Below, piece by piece: positions 22,322-33,714 of a DNA stretch of 64,000 nucleotides. The stretch comes from Thereva unica. Lineage: Eukaryota; Arthropoda; Insecta; Diptera; Therevidae. Position 1 is the first letter of the stretch. Every line of letters begins with the position of its first letter. The stretch lies in NCBI GenBank assembly GCA_949987705.1, contig OX465281.1, positions 198,635,112-198,699,111 of the forward strand, given 5' to 3'. The notes beneath the pieces are model-generated. The model was not told where the DNA came from and searched no databases. It worked only from the letters and a program-made list of their open reading frames with translations. A program made the translations under genes and the position numbers.

Positions 22322-22868
22322 CACTGACATATAATAATGGACTGCTCATCAGCAATTATTCCCATACAAACCGATGGCACCAAAAAGGTATAGTCAACTC
22401 GCTCATCCATAAGCCCCCCAACTTACAGAAGCACTCAGAAATAAAATCAATTAGAAAAAAATTGACGGGTATACTGATGTTTATATCTTTTGCGTTAAAT
22501 CAATTAGAAAAAAATAGACGGGTATAGTGATGTTTATATCTTTTGCTCTTTTCCCCATAGATCCCCGGATTTTGACATACAGAATGTCAGTTGCTAAAAC
22601 AGGCGTTAAGAACTTAAATCAGATACACATAAAATTTGCAAATTAATGAAAAAAGGCATTTTAAAAGGTGAAAAAGTAAAAATAGTGTTTATTAATTTTT
22701 TTAAACAAAATATTTGTGTTGTTTTAATGTTTTAAGTACGTATTTAAAAAAATGTAAATTTCAAAAGTGATTCCGGTGTTTACATGGAGTGAAAAAAGGT
22801 TTGTAGCCTATGGAACAAATTGGTGCCATGAAAAATTCCTCATGAGCAGTCCATTCTATATGTCAGTG
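22322..22868. mobile_element. hAT-type MITE, copy 1
   Basis: The 547-bp element has inverted ends CACTGACATATA / TATATGTCAGTG. It has an 8-bp target duplication GTTGTTCC (22314-22321 and 22869-22876), as expected for hAT elements. It contains an internal direct duplication of about 50 bp (ATTAGAAAAAAATNGACGGG, near 22445 and 22505). It has no coding capacity. Copy 2 is at 29743-30191. Confidence 0.85.
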
Positions 22869-23149
22869 GTTGTTCCTCATCGGTGCACAGCAGCCTTCCA
22901 TCTGCACTCTTAACGGCATGGTTTTTAGTAGAGTGCTTTTCCGAGAGCTGTTTAGTAATTTGGTACAGCAACTTACTGTTGCCTGTGTTTGCCGCGTTTT
23001 CCGCTTTTTCTGCGAGCTCATTTATCTGCTGCCTTTTATCACGCCGAACACTTCTCTTTATCTTTACGGTGTAATTGGGAGTACTCCACTTCCAGTTGGT
23101 AACGTTTTTCCTTTTTTCGCAGTTTACGTTATTTTCTTCTACATATCCT

Positions 23150-23340
23150 TCTTGTATAGGACTACCTTATTCATGAAAGAAGGTCATAGGGTTACAAAAA
23201 TATAGGGTGATATGTAAACCTCAACCCAAAACATTTCAAAACGCCCTAGCGACTAAACCGTTGCGAACTCCCCGATCCTCCCATACAATTTTTTGTTCGT
23301 CTATCCAAAGCCTATCCACAGACATTTTTCCAATTTCGAC
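23150..23340 (+). repeat. Dispersed repeat F, copy 1
   Basis: The block CTACCTTATTCATGAAA ... GGTTACAAAAATATAGGGTG, followed by CTAGCGACTAAACCGTT and TTTTTTGTTCGTCTATCCAA, recurs at 39185-39352 and, inverted, at 43455-43660. The element type is unclear. An AYAGGGT motif may mark an internal end. Confidence 0.6.
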
Positions 23341-24083
23341 TTTTCCCGAGTTACGGCCGGGATTTGTACGCACCGGAACTCAACGGTTATCTTGTCTCCT
23401 ATTGCTAAACTACCCCCCCCCCCCCACCCACCTTTCAAATTTCATTAACTTACATTTTTTTTTTCAGAAGCAATCTCGCGAAGCTGTATTATCTGGCCAA
23501 TAGCAGAACAGGCATCCTACTCAACACATCATGCCGTAGCTGCAAGGATCCAAATGGAAAATAAACTATTGTGCACCTACAATGCATCGAAATGCAATGC
23601 AACAGTTGTTTAGCTTTTACGCATACAGCGCTTCAAGGAGGAGGGATTCAACACAAATTCAAATTTCAAAACGCATTTATGTGCTCACACGCAACGCATT
23701 AAGGTGTCAAATTCTTATAATGCAACGCATCGCAATTAAATCCACTCAAGTATATGCAATGAAATTATGTACTTCCAGCTTTAGCCAGAGCGAAGCACTG
23801 TTCATTGGGAAGCTACATGCTGAACGAGCCTGGTGATCTAGCACAAAAGCATCCAACAAACTAGACACAACAGTCGTGGGAGTGAGTGGTTTCAAAACAG
23901 CGCTCATCTGCTAATAAAGGTCGGTACAAAGTATGTGCGCCTTGCCACTACTATCAACAAAACAAGCCAGCTTGAGCCCACAAAAATCCGTTTAATTGAA
24001 AGAACCGTACCAACTGAGATATTGGAATGGTGCTGGAAGCGATCGCGTCAGCTCCGTTGGAGAGCATGATGAGTGTTTATCCA
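23341..24083. other. No gene recognised
   Basis: Contains a poly-C run at about 23406-23420 and short unassigned frames. Confidence 0.4.
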
Positions 24084-25614
24084 GGGGCCAGTTCGTGTAT
24101 GTCGAAAACGAAAATTCTTTTTCGTCTCGGGTTCGCGTAGGTCGAAAAATTGAAAATTTTCGTCTGAAGCCGACGAAAGGCACTCGAAAGGTCTTAGGCT
24201 ATCGAGTTTTTGCCTTATTATGATTAATAACCCAAGTAACAAAATTCGTCTCATAAGACTCTACTAGTGTCTTATGAGAGGATATTCGACTTTTTTAAGA
24301 GAGTATCACTCTCATAACTTACTCTTATAGAACACTACAAGTGCTTTATGAGTGCGTTGTGAGAATTAAATGGCACAATTATGAGAGTTATTTTTGTCTT
24401 ATAAAAATACCTTAGCTCTCTTTGCAAAGGTAACTATAAGGGCGCTGTAAGAGCTATACTCTCCTTAACAGTACTGTTAGAAAGGGAGCAATATATGGAA
24501 AGGCGATGTTGTTTAGAATAAAATAATTTTTATGAGAGTTATTTGCTCTAAATAACTGCCATAAAAATCTATTCGAAAAATATAACACTTAAGAATTTAA
24601 TATTTATTATGTATGATAATAAACTTTGGAATTCGATTTTTAACGAAAATATTAGTCGCAATTTTATTGCGATTGAAACTTTACCGATAATAACAACCAT
24701 TCTACCTCGATAAAAATCAAAGCGCCTTAAAAATAATCAAACTTTAAAATATTTTTTGAAATTTTATTTCTTAAGAAAAAAATAAAAGCTTTAGTATCGC
24801 TCAATAATTTATTTTAAATTGATTTATCATCTGAAAGAAATAACTTTGTATACTTTGCGCATATTCAATTTGGTAAATTAGGTTGATTTGTGGAATTTCG
24901 TTTCAGTATAAAATTCTATATTAAGCGAAAGTATGGCCGCTCGATGGTTTAAGTTTTTTTATAAGAACAAAATTCTGGTTATGAGAGGGTAGTCTTTTTG
25001 CACTAATAAAAGTCTTCTTATAAATGTTTTAACATTTTTCGTCTCATAAGAGCATTTATATAAGAAGGGATATACTTGAAGTCTTGTAAGAACTTTCTTA
25101 TAAGTGTCATAACACTCATAAGGACATTTTTTGACAGTTAAAGCCTTTGAGAGTAAAGCTTTAATAAAAAAGACACAATAAGAAGAGAGGTTTTCTTGCA
25201 CTCAATATAAGAGTATAAACATTATCTCATTATGAGAATGAAAGGCTTAGTAACTCTAGTAGACTTATTATCTCATAATAATACTACTATGAGTGTTAAT
25301 TTAATTCTTATTACAAGAGCTATCTTCTTGAGGGTATCGAAGAGTGTTAAGAGAGTCTTATGAGATAATTTCACAATTTCCAAGAGTTTTTCTCTGGAGA
25401 GTTTGTTAGTTGGGAATTTTCAAATAATAAATAATTGTATATTTTTACAGCAGTTGTTGTAACATTTTTCGTATTTCAATATTGTGGTTTCTATCGAGGA
25501 CACGAAAAAATTTCTTTCGACCTATGCGAACGCTAAAATTTTCGTCGACAAAATTTTTCGACTTCAATTTCTCTTCGTACGATTATCGTCGTTCGCCATA
25601 CACGAACCGGCCCC
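24084..25614. mobile_element. GGGGCC-ended foldback element, long copy with insert
   Basis: Its ends match those of the 251-bp element at 25659-25909: GGGGCCAGTTCGTGTATG on the left and CATACACGAACCGGCCCC on the right. Subterminal sequences (CGGGTTCGCGTAGGTCGAAA and its mirror) also match. Relative to the short copy it carries about 1.25 kb of extra DNA (24220-25490), itself bounded by inverted repeats. No ORF is present. Confidence 0.7.
24231..25414. repeat. Foldback insert rich in CTTATAAG/CTCATAAG motifs
   Basis: Inverted ends CCCAAGTAACAAA (24231) and TTTGTTAGTTGGG (to 25414) bound a segment with some two dozen short palindromic motifs of the type CTCATAAGA, CTTATGAG and TCTTATAAG. No target duplication was recognised and no coding sequence is present. 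Confidence 0.55.
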
Positions 25615-25615
25615 A

Positions 25616-26007
25616 GGGCATTTTCGAGAATTCACCATGGTAGCTGCCAGTCGATCCAGGGGCCAGTTCGTGTATGTCGAAAACGACAAATTTTTTTCGT
25701 CTCGGGTTCGCGTAGGTCGAAAAATTTAAAATTTTCGTCTGAAGCCGACGAAAGGCACTCGAAAGGTCATGAGTTATCGAGTTTTTGCATTAGGACACGA
25801 ACAATTTTCTTTCGACCTATGCGAACGCTAAAATTTTCGTCGACAAAATTTTTCGACTTCAATTTTTTTTCGTGCGATTATCGTCGTTCGCCATACACGA
25901 ACCGGCCCCAGGGTCTCGCCAACAGAATAAGAGGGTAAGTAATCGATGGTAGATTAACTTCTGGTTCGACTGGTAGCTACCATGGTGAATTCTCGAAAAT
26001 GTCCCCA
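25616..26007. repeat. 36-bp inverted flank pair around the short GGGGCC element
   Basis: CATTTTCGAGAATTCACCAT (25620-25650 region) is repeated inverted at 25968-26007, symmetrically around the 25659-25909 element. This could be a larger, older palindromic element into which the short one inserted, or an inverted duplication. Confidence 0.5.
25659..25909. mobile_element. GGGGCC-ended MITE, short copy
   Basis: The 251-bp element has imperfect inverted ends GGGGCCRGTTCGTGTATG. It matches both ends of the 24084-25614 copy. The two copies lie in tandem, 44 bp apart. Confidence 0.7.
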
Positions 26008-26288
26008 AAGACACTAGACTAGCCCCACTCGTGAATAGACCCAGCGGCACCGACAAGAGCATATCCGTTGCGGGGACGTCCCACTCGGTCCACCAACTAA
26101 CGGATCAAAGAAGAATAGGCAATGAACTATATGATATCCGAAGGAAGATATAAAAGTAAAATATACATACCAAAAACCATTCTTTGTACTACATTAAATT
26201 TTCAGCGAAATAGATCGTAAAATTATTGTAGTTTTCAACATTTAAAAAAAACACAAATTACTTAAAAATGCTTATATTACAGAAAATT

Positions 26289-27244
26289 TTATTCCTTACA
26301 TAATACAGCTTCTCCAACAGCATCTGGTGGTGCCTCAGTTGCATCTGCTGTAGGCCTAAGCCCTCTTATGCTAATGTCGTACACTACCTCCTCAATTTTC
26401 TTTACATCATACTTCAGAGCATCGAATTTCTTCCTTAAACCATCATTTTTCAGGTTCAGCAAGCGAAATCCCGAATTTAAGTCAGCCACAAAACGAGAAA
26501 TTTTAAGTGGTCGTTCATAATCACCCAAAGTAACTGAATTTGTAGCAAATCTCGATAATTCCGATGCCAGCTGAAGAATCCCCATAAGATAATCTTCAAT
26601 ATCTAAATGGAAGCCGTCTTTTTGTGAAGATTTCACTAATTTAAAATTAAAAAATGTGGGTTTTAAGTGTGGTATCAGAGAAATTTAAAGAGTTATCATA
26701 CATCCTAAGACTTCAGCTGCCGTTTCCCTTGATACAAGGAGGCCATCTTCCAAGTAAACTGTAAGAGCAACTAGAAAAACTAGTCGCTGTGTTATAAAGG
26801 TCCAGTGATCATTGTATCTGGTTAGAAAGGAATTATTTGTGGTGTGTTTTTTAACAAATTAAGGAGAAAAACAATACCGGTAATACTGCCCGGCCGGAAT
26901 GAGTTCAGACAGTTGCTGGTAGCTCTTTTGACTCGAGTCAAAGCTCTGTCTAGCTGCGATGCAGGCTTCTGGAACTAATATGAAGAAAAGTTTAGAAAGA
27001 ACTACATGAAATAATAAAACAAATTCTTACTTTTTGTTATGTCCTTGTGCATAATCTGCAACTTAATTACAGCAACTTTTGTCCGCTGTTCTATTTCGCG
27101 AACTACTGTACGGATTTTCTGAAACTCTTAAATAGTATACCTGCATAGCAAATTTGTTAAATTTTTTACCTCTCGCAGCTCCTGTTCATTATTTAGATAT
27201 TCCTGGAACTTAAGGAACAGCTCCTGTTGTACAAAATTTTCCAT
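26289..27244 (-). CDS. trsn: Translin (RNA/DNA-binding C3PO subunit), five coding exons
   Basis: Coding exons on the minus strand are 27244-27170, 27118-27031, 26974-26878, 26817-26702 and 26635-26289. They sum to 723 bp, giving 240 aa plus stop. Every intron has GT-AG ends and restores the frame (for example GQYY-RYNDHW and EVLG-LKSSQKDGFH). The product starts MENFVQQELF and carries the family hallmarks LIPAGQYYRYNDHW, DYLMGILQLASELSRFA and SGFRLLNLKNDGLRKKFD, ending near YDVKKIEEVVYDISIRGL plus a 30-aa divergent tail. Translin pairs with Trax in the octameric C3PO nuclease that removes the siRNA passenger strand and processes tRNA fragments. Trax, not translin, supplies catalysis. The helical fold and full length suggest a functional gene. 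It is the host gene left of boca. Confidence 0.93.
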
Positions 27245-27841
27245 TTTTATCTTATTTATTTATGCGATATTTTCCACTCCACTTTGCGCGTCTTGTCGGT
27301 TTCAGATATTTCTTTTTTGTATAAGGTACGAGGTACATCTTCAAATTCGAAAATACTGATATGCTTGGAATATAAAACAAATAAAGCACAGACAGGAAAT
27401 GATCGAATAAATAAGTGTAAATTAATACATTAAACAGGTAGAAAATATTAAAACTAGGCCAGGTAGTTGCGATAAATATATTTATGTTTTACGATCACAG
27501 CTCACTCTAATGAATTTGGAGCAGCCCGTCATCAATACGAAGATTCTTTTTACAATACTTGTGCTTGTTTTCATTTATGCTTTTATTTGTGTTGAACTTA
27601 TTTTAATATTTCTTTTCTATTTTTCTTAATTTCTTCTCTAATTATTTTGTATTTTTATAGATTAGGTTTTTACATTTTTCGTTATTTTGTAATGTTGGAA
27701 TATTATTGCTTTCTTTTAGATTTGGAATTTTTAGCCGTGCCACGTCCTGCTTTCACTTTGTTACCCCATTTCTGGTGGCTTCGGCTATGAAAACACAAAA
27801 ATATGAACAAAATTAGAACACTGCTCAACGTTTTCCAAACC
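27245..27841. other. Translin upstream region and unassigned AT-rich DNA
   Basis: It presumably includes the translin promoter and 5' UTR near 27245-27400. No clear core promoter motif was recognised. The right part leads into a LINE and may be its 5' UTR. Confidence 0.4.
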
Positions 27842-30226
27842 ATGGCTCAAGGATTAAATTTTTGCCACATTAATGCGCGTGATTTACGCAACAAAATTGA
27901 TGAATTATAGGAGATTTTCCGTGGTTCTAATATACACGTCATACTGGTGCCTGAATTTTCTCTGCGCGATCATGTCGCCACGAAGCTTGTTTCATTAGAT
28001 GGGTACAATCTCCACCGAAAAATGATCGCAAGAACCGTTTTGGTGGTGGAGTAGCCATATATGTGAAGAATAACTTCAGGTCTTTCAAAGTTAAGGAATC
28101 TGCATCTAATCACTTGAAATTCCTTAGCGTTGAAATTACCTGTGGTTATAGAAAATGTCTCGCGACTGTGGTCTACTGTCCTCCGGAAGTATGGCTCTCC
28201 GATGCCACCTATAACTATGAGAGCATTGTGATTGGTGGTGACTTTTATGTAAATATTTTATCCAACAACGCCCTTTCCAAAAAGTTTCTCAACTTCTTCA
28301 AAATGTTGGACTTAAAGCCCATTAACCAACTTCCGACATACCTAAACTCTAATTATCCATCGCTGCTGGATATCTTTTTTGTGTCGAATGTTGCACTGCG
28401 AAATGTGGTCCCTGTTGTCCCATGCACAGTCTGGTTTCCGCAAGAGCAGCCGCTGCGAAACTGCACTACTGAAAGTGACAACCGATTTGCGAATGGCTCT
28501 TGATTTGCATGACATTGCTTTTCCTGTGCTCCGGGACTTTAGTAAGGCATTCGACAGTGTTAGCCATACGCTCCTTGAAACTAAGCTAATTGATCACATG
28601 AGGTTTTCATCCTCTGCGTCCTCCTTTAGTCGGAGTTACTTGCAGAATCGTTCCCAAATAGTATGGCTACAAAATCCTACTTCCGATTCCTTGCCAATCA
28701 CCCGCGGTGTTCCGCAGGGCTCCATACTAGGGCCGCTGCTTTTCAGCATGTATATAAATGATCTCAGCAGTATCGTGACTAACTGTAAACTGCACATGTA
28801 TGCAGATGATGTCCAAATTTACTTAAACAGCCCTATTGGTTTGGTTGAGAACTGTGTTAACAACATTACTGCCGATCTCGAGCTTATTTCTCAATGATCT
28901 CTTTCCAACCACTTACTGCTAAATGCATCGAAATCCTGCTGCAGTCCAATGTATAGGAGTCATATAGACTCCTCCTACCTTCCACCTATCATTCTCATAA
29001 AGACGCGCTTACCTTATCACTTGCTAGTCAAAAATCTAGGCGTCTATCTGAACTCACAATAAACTCTCATACTTCATCTAAAATATATAGAAATTTGCGT
29101 CGTCTATGTCTGTACGCTTCCATTCTGCCCTTAGGTACTCGTTCAAAGCTAATCAAAACGTTAATTTTACCGTACTTCACCTATGCTAGCTTGGTCTTCC
29201 CGTCCATTGATGCGCCATGTCGTGATAAACTCAATGTAGCCTTCAACGATTGTACAAGGTTTGTTTATAATCTTCGCCGATCTGACCATATAAGTCGATA
29301 TCGTTCTACTGTTCTGGGGTGCACACTTGATGTGTACTTATCGCTTTACAGGAAATGACATTCATTTATAAACTCTTACACTGCGACGGCCCATTATACC
29401 TCCATCAATATCTTCGAATTGGTCGTACGACTCTAAGAATACTATTTATCCTACCTAGATTCACCCATTTAGTTGCGCAGAGATATTTTTTTGTTCATTC
29501 TACACAATTATGGAACATTTTACCCGCTGATATACAGAGTGCGGGGTTATTGGAAACGTGCCTTCAACTATTTTACTACTTTAGTTTTTCATTCCCTCTT
29601 CTTGTTATTTGTTTTTCATATATAATTTTTTATGTAATAATTAATACATTTCACAATTGTTTTTGTTTAATTTGCCATAAATGTAATTCTTAAGTACATA
29701 CGCTTTTAGCGGAATAGTTATTGTAAATCTTGGTACTGAAACCACTGACATATAGTAATGGACTGCTAAATGAGCAAAATCCCATACAAAAAAAATGGCA
29801 CCAAAAACTATTTCTGCCTCGCTCCCACGTTAAGTCCCAATGAACTGCAATCGTCAGCGTATGTCAGCGATATAAACATAATTAGAAAAAAATAGACAGG
29901 TATAGTTTTCGTTCTTCTGTCTCACTCTTGAGCTATTTTGAAAAGTTCGTTAAACAGGAGAAATAACCGTCACGGTTTTGGAATAAATACATTTATTTAA
30001 TAAAAAACTGCTAATAAATAAAAATGAGTGATGGAAATTTGTTTCCGTTAATTATAACAAACATCTTATCACTTATTTTCTCCTAAATTCGAAGAAAATT
30101 TTTTTGTTTGCATAAAAAAGGTTTTCTTTTTCTGGAGAAAAATGGTGCCATTCAGCATCGCCAATCAGCAGTCCATTACTATATGTCAGTGACTGAAACT
30201 TGAATAAATAAATAATAATAAATAAT
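27842..30226 (+). pseudogene. Jockey-type LINE (family F), internally deleted and carrying a hAT MITE
   Basis: An endonuclease starts at ATG 27842 (LNFCHINARDL). It continues with GGGVAIYVKN and IGGDFYVN to about 28385, with stops and frameshifts. It is then fused to RT beginning near motif A (LRDFSKAFDSVSHTLL), followed by TRGVPQGSILGPLLF and MYADDVQIYL (near 28800). Motifs between the endonuclease and motif A are deleted. The C-terminal frames at 29095-29600 include LWNILPADIQ. The 3' end after the MITE is an (AATAAATAAT)-type tail near 30200-30226. The copy is dead and lies 220 bp before boca. Confidence 0.8.
29743..30191. mobile_element. hAT-type MITE, copy 2, in the LINE F 3' UTR
   Basis: The 449-bp element has the same ends as copy 1 (CACTGACATATAGTAATGG ... 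ACTATATGTCAGTG). It has an 8-bp target duplication ACTGAAAC (29735-29742 and 30192-30199). An internal ATTAGAAAAAAATAGACAGG phrase is shared with copy 1. Confidence 0.87.
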
Positions 30227-30445
30227 GACACCAGGGACATGATAAATTATAAAACTGTGCATACATTTTAAATACCCCTATTTATCTCTTTCGAAATTCG
30301 AACTAAACTAGTCGAGTCGAGTCAAAATACCAAAACTCTCCCATCACTGGTTTTTGACATTTCTTTGGCTTTTCGCAGCCGCGACTGACGTGTACATTGC
30401 AGATTCAAGAGATTTTTTCGTGTTTCAACTTAAAATTAAGCTAAA

Positions 30446-31043
30446 ATGAGACTGAATATATTTTTATTTACAATTATCTTGTTAGTTTCGAGTTCTTTAT
30501 GCAAGAAAGCAGATGAAAACAACAAGCCCGAATGGGCTAAGAAAGATATTAGAGACTACACCGATGCCGATTTGGAAAGACTACTTGATCAATGGGAGGT
30601 TTGTAACTCCCGCGTTTCCTATGTTATTTTTATTTATAATAACCTTACAGGAAGATGAGGAGCCATTGGAGCCGGATGAGCTCCCGGAGCACTTAAGACC
30701 ACCACCAAATATTGATTTTTCTAAAGTTGATATGAAAAATCCCGAGGAACTGCTGAAGCTATCGAAAAAGGGCCGAACTCTCATGGCTTTCGTGCAGGTT
30801 AATGGCAATCCAACAAGAGCTGAAGCTGACCAAATAACAACTTTGTGGCAAACTAGCTTAATGAATAATCATATCCAGTGTGAAAGATACATGATTGATG
30901 ATAATCGTGCCATTTTCATGTTTAAGGACGGAGCATTAGCTTGGGAAGCTAAAGATTTCCTTATTAAGCAGGAGAAGTGCCACAGTGTAACGATTGAGAA
31001 TAAGGTTTATGAAGGTGTCCACCAGGAAAAGGATGAATTGTAA
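30446..31043 (+). CDS. boca: Boca / MESD family LDL-receptor chaperone, two exons
   Basis: Exon 1 is 30446-30598, the intron 30599-30650 (52 bp, GTTTGT...TTACAG), and exon 2 30651-31043, giving 181 aa. A hydrophobic signal peptide of about 19 residues is followed by the charged N-terminal segment (WAKKDIRDYTDADLERLLDQ). The MESD core then reads SKKGRTLMAFVQVNGNPTR, LWQTSLMNNHIQCERYM and DDNRAIFMFKDG. The protein ends in KDEL, an ER-retrieval signal. The family folds beta-propeller/EGF modules of LDL-receptor-class proteins such as Arrow and Yolkless in the ER lumen. Length and all landmarks match insect orthologues, so the gene looks intact. It is flanked by a LINE F copy upstream and RTE-like debris downstream. 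Confidence 0.95.
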
Positions 31044-31147
31044 AACAATTTAGTTTAGATGTCTATATAACCTTTTTTGTATATATATTTTTGGATTTTT
31101 AGTATGCAATTTGCATATGATTGTTTAGGATTAAAAGATTTATTTTG

Positions 31148-31153
31148 TAATAA
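31148..31153 (+). terminator. Probable boca polyadenylation signal
   Basis: AATAAA lies about 105 bp after the boca stop, in AT-rich sequence and within TTTTGTAATAAAAGTCG. Confidence 0.55.
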
Positions 31154-31199
31154 AAGTCGAACAAATATTTCATTAGTATCATGTTTTTTAGGGAGCCGT

Positions 31200-31850
31200 A
31201 CGTGTTCACAAAACAACGGAGTTCTGATTTAATAAAGAAAAACATCACAAACGGAAAAAGGAAGCGAAAGCTGCACCAAGCGCAGGAGTTTTACCGCAGA
31301 GTCCGGTGTATTACGCAATTTACCCGGCGTTGCACATACTACAAAGCACAAAACAAGACGAATCTGATCACCGATCTTAAAGCGACGGGAAGGGTTTCAT
31401 GAATTGCCTAGTGGGCAGCTAAAAGAGCAATTGGAGGCTGCACCAATATCTGACTCCTAGGCCCCCTGTGCAAGCGCCTTCCACTCGTTGCTGGTTAAAT
31501 ATTGAGGGAATATATTACAGACGCAGATATGGGAGCGTAAAGTAGTGCCACAGGAGACTGGAAAAGAAGATACCACAGCGTTCAACAATTATCCCGGTAT
31601 AACTTTTTTGTGTTCCGCGTATAAGATACTCTCCTGCAAAACAAGATAGTCCCATACGCTAGAAACATCATAGGCCAATACCAGTGTGGCTTCAGCCCAG
31701 TAAAATCAACATCAGTTTTCACCTAAGGCGACAGGCGATGGAAACGTGTCGAGAGTTTCAAAGCTTAATCTAACACATCTTCATAGACTTGAAAGCGCAT
31801 AGCCAGACTAGAACGCTATAAAGTAATGTGGGAACTTGGCCACTTTCTGG
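31200..31850 (+). pseudogene. RTE-like LINE (family H), decayed copy
   Basis: Broken frames match the family at 14043-15861: QEFYRRVRCITQFTRRCTYY, NLITDLKA and later QYQCGFSP and the HIFIDLKA motif A region near 31780. Many stops and indels are present. Near 31845-31915 a short GAG/TCTGGAGAA repeat follows. Confidence 0.65.
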
Positions 31851-32665
31851 AGAACCTGAAAAAGTCGGGGAATTTGAGTAATCTGGAGAAGTCAGGGAAT
31901 TTTCTTGGAAATCGTGGAATATTCAAATTATTTTTTAATGGAATGTGTAATGAATCTGTCTCTTTTAAGGCTTGTGAAGAGACGCATGGGGGCCAAATGG
32001 TAGTAACGGCCTCAGGGACCTTTGGTGGTGCCGGTACACCAAAGATACAAGTCCTGAGAAACCCATCTGCGATCTAAGGTTTTCACGACCTAAGACTTTC
32101 CGATATGCTACCGAATCCTACCTCCACCTGGAAGCTCTTGTCTATACAAGAGTAACTGACGGAGGAGGATGAAAGACGAGTGTTTCGCGCCCCAAAACAA
32201 AACAATTACTGGACTGGTCCTCCATGTTGAGGGTTGGGTGGCAGGCTGACAACCTTCCACCGTTAAAACCCACCCATCACGAATCCTCAAGGCAGGCCTC
32301 GGACACAACGGACCCAACGGCAACGAAATATGTAATTTAATTTTGGAACTTGGAACGTCAGATCGCTTAACAAGACGAGCGCCTTCGCTTTTATTATTAC
32401 TTGAAAATACGGTAAAGCAATCACCGCCGTACAGGATACCAAATAGACTCATAGTGGCATAATGGATCACAGAACCCACACGATACTCTCCAGATTGATC
32501 GATCTCGCCGCCTCGAACTCAATGGTAGTAAGTTCAACAATGTTCCCGCACAAAAATATTCATAAGATGAAATGGCAGTCACCAGACGGAGTAACAAATG
32601 ATCAAATGAACCACGTCCTAATTGAGAGGAGAGGGGCCACGAGAATACTGGATGTGAGGACTATG

Positions 32666-32883
32666 GCCCCAGTGCTGAAAGTCGAGTCGTGTTTCGTGAC
32701 AAGTGGTTTGAGTTGAAGAAAGTGACGTTTCAATCAAATTACGACTTTCTGCACAGAAGCCTAGAGTGGAAATGCCAAGTTGAGTTTAGTCCCCTGTACT
32801 GAAAGTCGTAATTCGACTGAAACGTCACTTTCTTCAACTCAAACGACTTGTCGTGTCATGACTTCGACTTTCAGCACAGGGGC
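32666..32883. mobile_element. 218-bp foldback MITE with 5-bp target duplication
   Basis: Inverted arms of about 85 bp begin GCCCCAGTGCTGAAAGTCGA and GCCCCTGTGCTGAAAGTCGA on opposite strands. CTATG flanks each side (32661-32665 and 32884-32888). Removal with one CTATG restores the family C codons for VRTMRGACC. Confidence 0.8.
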
Positions 32884-33714
32884 CTATGAGAGGAGCGTGC
32901 TGTGGCTCGGACCACTATCTAGTCAAGGTGAAATTGAGAACCCAAATAGCAATCAAAACGCATAGAAGGCAAACTCAACCAAAATACGATATAGATAAGC
33001 TAAAACGGGAGGTAATAAGAAATGCTTACCAGCATGCTGTCGTACAAAACTTGAGAGAGGTAGATGAACAGCCCAACATCAACGACAAATGGGAGGAGAG
33101 CCACCGGGAGTACATCGCAAGACTCACAAGAGCAAGAATGGAAGTATTTAAGCTAAAAAGAACTGCAGACAAGCTGTGCAGAAAGAAAGAGTATCTAAAC
33201 AGGAGGATCCTACAGATATAGGAAGACTTCAGCGAAGAGAGAATTAGGCAAGCCTACAAAGGAACACGCCATATCAGCAATAAGTTTCTGCCAAGAACGG
33301 ATATCTGCAGAGACATAGATGGGAACCTATTAGCAGACCCGGATAGGATTAAGGAAAGACGGAGGCAATATTTTCAAAACATATTGAATCCAACCCCAAG
33401 AATAAACGAAAACTCACAGGCGGAGGTATTTTTAATCCCTCAAGATAATATTCCAATAGAACCATCAACAATGGATGAAGTACAGGAAGCTGTGAAAAGG
33501 CAAAAAACAACAAATCCCCAGGCATCGATGGAATCGCAGCTAAGCTACTAAAGGAAGGAGGACCATAACTCTTAAGAAAGTTACACGAACTCATATGCAA
33601 CATCTGGGAGGAAGAAGTTATACCAGATGACTGGAAGAAAGCGATTATATGCCCAATCTACAAGAAAGGAGATAAATATACCTGCCTAATCTACAGAGGC
33701 ATCTCACTCCTTAG

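Larger units (their letters stand above)
21223..23150 (-). pseudogene. LINE family D copy broken by two MITEs
   Basis: Minus-strand frames match the family D ORF at 33738-35971: FPEDWTEGIIVKIPKKGD, FVDYEKAFGSVNKSFIWQAL and SSGVRQGCLL, with the linker region at 22877-23130. Frameshifts and missense changes (AFGSV for AFDSV, RQQATFRKG) mark it as dead. It is cut at both ends and interrupted by MITEs at 21247-21422 and 22322-22868. Joining across each with one target duplication recovers the family D sequence. Confidence 0.8.

Noticed and set aside
23400..23425. Poly-C run as a functional motif
   Set aside because: Simple homopolymer; may be assembly-affected.
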